Shown piece by piece: positions 62,329 through 64,000 of a stretch of DNA of 64,000 nucleotides. The position numbers were made by a program, and so were the translations under genes. Each line of letters starts with the position of its first letter. The first letter of the stretch is position 1. Where the stretch lies: assembly GCF_900106945.1 (NCBI RefSeq), contig NZ_FNNE01000002.1, forward strand, positions 429,674 through 493,673. Reading direction: 5' to 3'. Below the pieces are notes generated by a model. That model made no database searches, was not told the origin of the DNA, and saw only the letters and a list, made by a program, of their open reading frames with translations. This stretch comes from Marinobacter mobilis (GTDB lineage: Bacteria > Pseudomonadota > Gammaproteobacteria > Pseudomonadales > Oleiphilaceae).

Positions 62329-63606
62329 ATGTTTAAGCTTGTCAAAGGCAATACCCTTGTTGCCGGCGCTGCTATCTATCTTGCTTCTAATATTCTGAAT
62401 GCTGCGATTCCCTTTGCATTGATGCCAATTCTGACCAGGTACCTTAGCCCGACTGAGTATGGTGAGGTGGCGATGTTTCAGACATTGTTGGGGGCGTTGG
62501 CAGCAATAGTAGGCCTGAGTATGCATGGCGCTGCGGGGCGTAAGTTTTATGATGGCAATTTGAGTGAGGTCGAACTGAAGGAATTTGTGGGTTCATGTCT
62601 TCAAGTATTGCTTGTTACCAGTACCCTCACAATTTCAATAATGTTTGCCACGATAGATGTATTATCCGAGTGGCTAGAGCTTGGCTCTCTATGGGTATTG
62701 CTGGCTGTACCGGTTACTGCTGCCTCTGCCATTATTCAGCTTAGACTTGGCCAATGGCAGGTTCGCAATCAAGCTAAAAATTATGGAGCTCTTCAAACCT
62801 TCCAAAGTATTGTAAATACGTTGCTTTCGCTACTTCTGGTCGTTGTGTTTTTACTGGGTGCAGAGGGGCGAATCGTTGGGATGGTAGTTGCAATGACGGT
62901 CGCTGCTTTTCTTTCCATGTGGTTGCTAAGCCGTGATGGCCTTCTGAGCTTCTTTGTCTGGAGGCCACACTTTATCCGAGAAATTGTCCAGTTTGGTGGC
63001 CCCCTTGTTCCTCATGTTGGCGGCATATTTTTGCTCACTTCAGTTGACCGCTTTGTGATTAACGGGAAGTTGGGTTTGGCGGAAACTGGAGTCTATATGG
63101 TTGCGGTTCAGTTGGCTGGCGCTTTGGCGCTAATTTTTGATGCAATAAATAAGGCCTACGTACCTTGGCTTTATGAGCGTTTGAAGCGCGATGATAAGCG
63201 AGAAAAAAGGAAGATTGTGCGATTCACTTATGCTTGGTTTTGTTTAATTGCTTGCGGTGCAGTTCTGGCATTTCTGATTGGTCCCTTGGTAGTTTCTCTT
63301 GTCGCGGGCGATGATTTTTCTGGGGCGGGTGATGTTATTGGTTGGTTGGCTCTGGGCCAAGTTTTTGGTGGGATGTACCTTATGGTGACCAATTATATTT
63401 TTTTCTCCAAGCGCACAGGCCTTCTGTCTTTCGTCACTGTTTTTTCTGGTTTGATCAATGTATTGCTTCTTATCATTTTAATTGAAGTTTTTGGGATTCT
63501 GGGGGCGGCCTATGCCTTTTGTATTGCGATGGCCATCCGTTTTTTTCTTACCTGGTGGGTGGCGCAGATGCGTTACCCTATGCCCTGGTTTAATCTTAAA
63601 ACATAA
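62329..63606 (+). CDS. Oligosaccharide flippase (Wzx-like)
   Basis: A 425-residue polytopic protein of the MOP/polysaccharide-biosynthesis (PF01943/PF13440-like) family, with about 12 to 14 membrane helices. It starts FKLVKGNTLVAGAAIYLASNILNAAIPFALMPILTRYLSPTEYGEVAM, which is the family N-terminus. It would flip lipid-linked glycan units to the periplasmic face. A Wzy polymerase is not seen in the window. It ends about 75 nt before the IS element. Confidence 0.9.
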   Translation: MFKLVKGNTLVAGAAIYLASNILNAAIPFALMPILTRYLSPTEYGEVAMFQTLLGALAAIVGLSMHGAAGRKFYDGNLSEVELKEFVGSCLQVLLVTSTLTISIMFATIDVLSEWLELGSLWVLLAVPVTAASAIIQLRLGQWQVRNQAKNYGALQTFQSIVNTLLSLLLVVVFLLGAEGRIVGMVVAMTVAAFLSMWLLSRDGLLSFFVWRPHFIREIVQFGGPLVPHVGGIFLLTSVDRFVINGKLGLAETGVYMVAVQLAGALALIFDAINKAYVPWLYERLKRDDKREKRKIVRFTYAWFCLIACGAVLAFLIGPLVVSLVAGDDFSGAGDVIGWLALGQVFGGMYLMVTNYIFFSKRTGLLSFVTVFSGLINVLLLIILIEVFGILGAAYAFCIAMAIRFFLTWWVAQMRYPMPWFNLKT

Positions 63607-63678
63607 AGCGGAAAGTTATTAACGACATTTTTTGTACTCCCCCCCTTAGAATTGGTGCATTCGTAACTAGAGTTCTAC

Positions 63679-64000
<322 letters not shown>

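Overview
This 64 kb window looks like chromosome from a marine gammaproteobacterium of the Pseudomonas/Marinobacter kind, most likely Marinobacter. That assignment is inference. It rests on a Pseudomonas-type gene order (yhdP, nitrilase, then hpf/rpoN/ptsN/rapZ/ptsO, the lpt/kds cluster, mla, ibaG-murA-hisGDC), a short-form HisG, a DUF1302/DUF1329 pair with a MalT-like LuxR regulator, and a pilBCD-coaE-yacG cluster. Base composition is moderately GC-rich up to about 44 kb and clearly more AT-rich from about 52 kb onward. I saw no rRNA, tRNA or CRISPR array.

Region 1 (1-22 kb) is conserved envelope and housekeeping core. It holds the yhdP 3' end, a carbon-nitrogen hydrolase, darP and mgtE; the nitrogen PTS branch (ptsO, rapZ, ptsN) with hpf and rpoN on the minus strand; the LPS export and Kdo genes (lptB, lptA, lptC, kdsC, kdsD); and, divergently, the complete mlaFEDCB phospholipid-trafficking operon followed by ibaG-murA-hisG-hisD-hisC-Nif3 family gene. 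zapG (yhcB) and zapE close the block.

Region 2 (22-38 kb) is more variable. It has an acetyl-CoA acetyltransferase, the outer-membrane DUF1302 protein with its DUF1329 partner, a 900-residue MalT-like regulator, a PlsC-type acyltransferase, a Bax-like glucosaminidase, a 731-residue unrecognised lipoprotein, a YfaZ-like porin, yacG and a two-receiver hybrid histidine kinase.

Region 3 (38-47 kb) is the type IV pilus block: trmO, an unrecognised exported protein, coaE and pilD-pilC-pilB on the minus strand, then divergent pilA behind a good sigma-54 promoter. Downstream of pilA lie a GT-C type membrane protein and a TfpX/Y/Z-like accessory protein, the arrangement of a pilin glycosylation module.

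Region 4 (47-64 kb) is a surface-glycan island: one GT2, two GT4 and two GT25 glycosyltransferases, an unrecognised AT-rich gene, and a tightly coupled pseudaminic acid operon (pseB-pseC-pseF-pseG-X-Y-Z-pseI) followed by a Wzx-like flippase. An IS3-family transposase cut by the window edge bounds it on the right. No pseH acetyltransferase is visible. Three coupled genes sit between pseG and pseI instead: a fold-type I aminotransferase, an ATP-grasp ligase and an amidohydrolase-like protein with an altered metal site. The most interesting hypothesis from this window is that they make and attach a non-acetyl acyl or aminoacyl group to the sugar amine that becomes N7 of pseudaminic acid.
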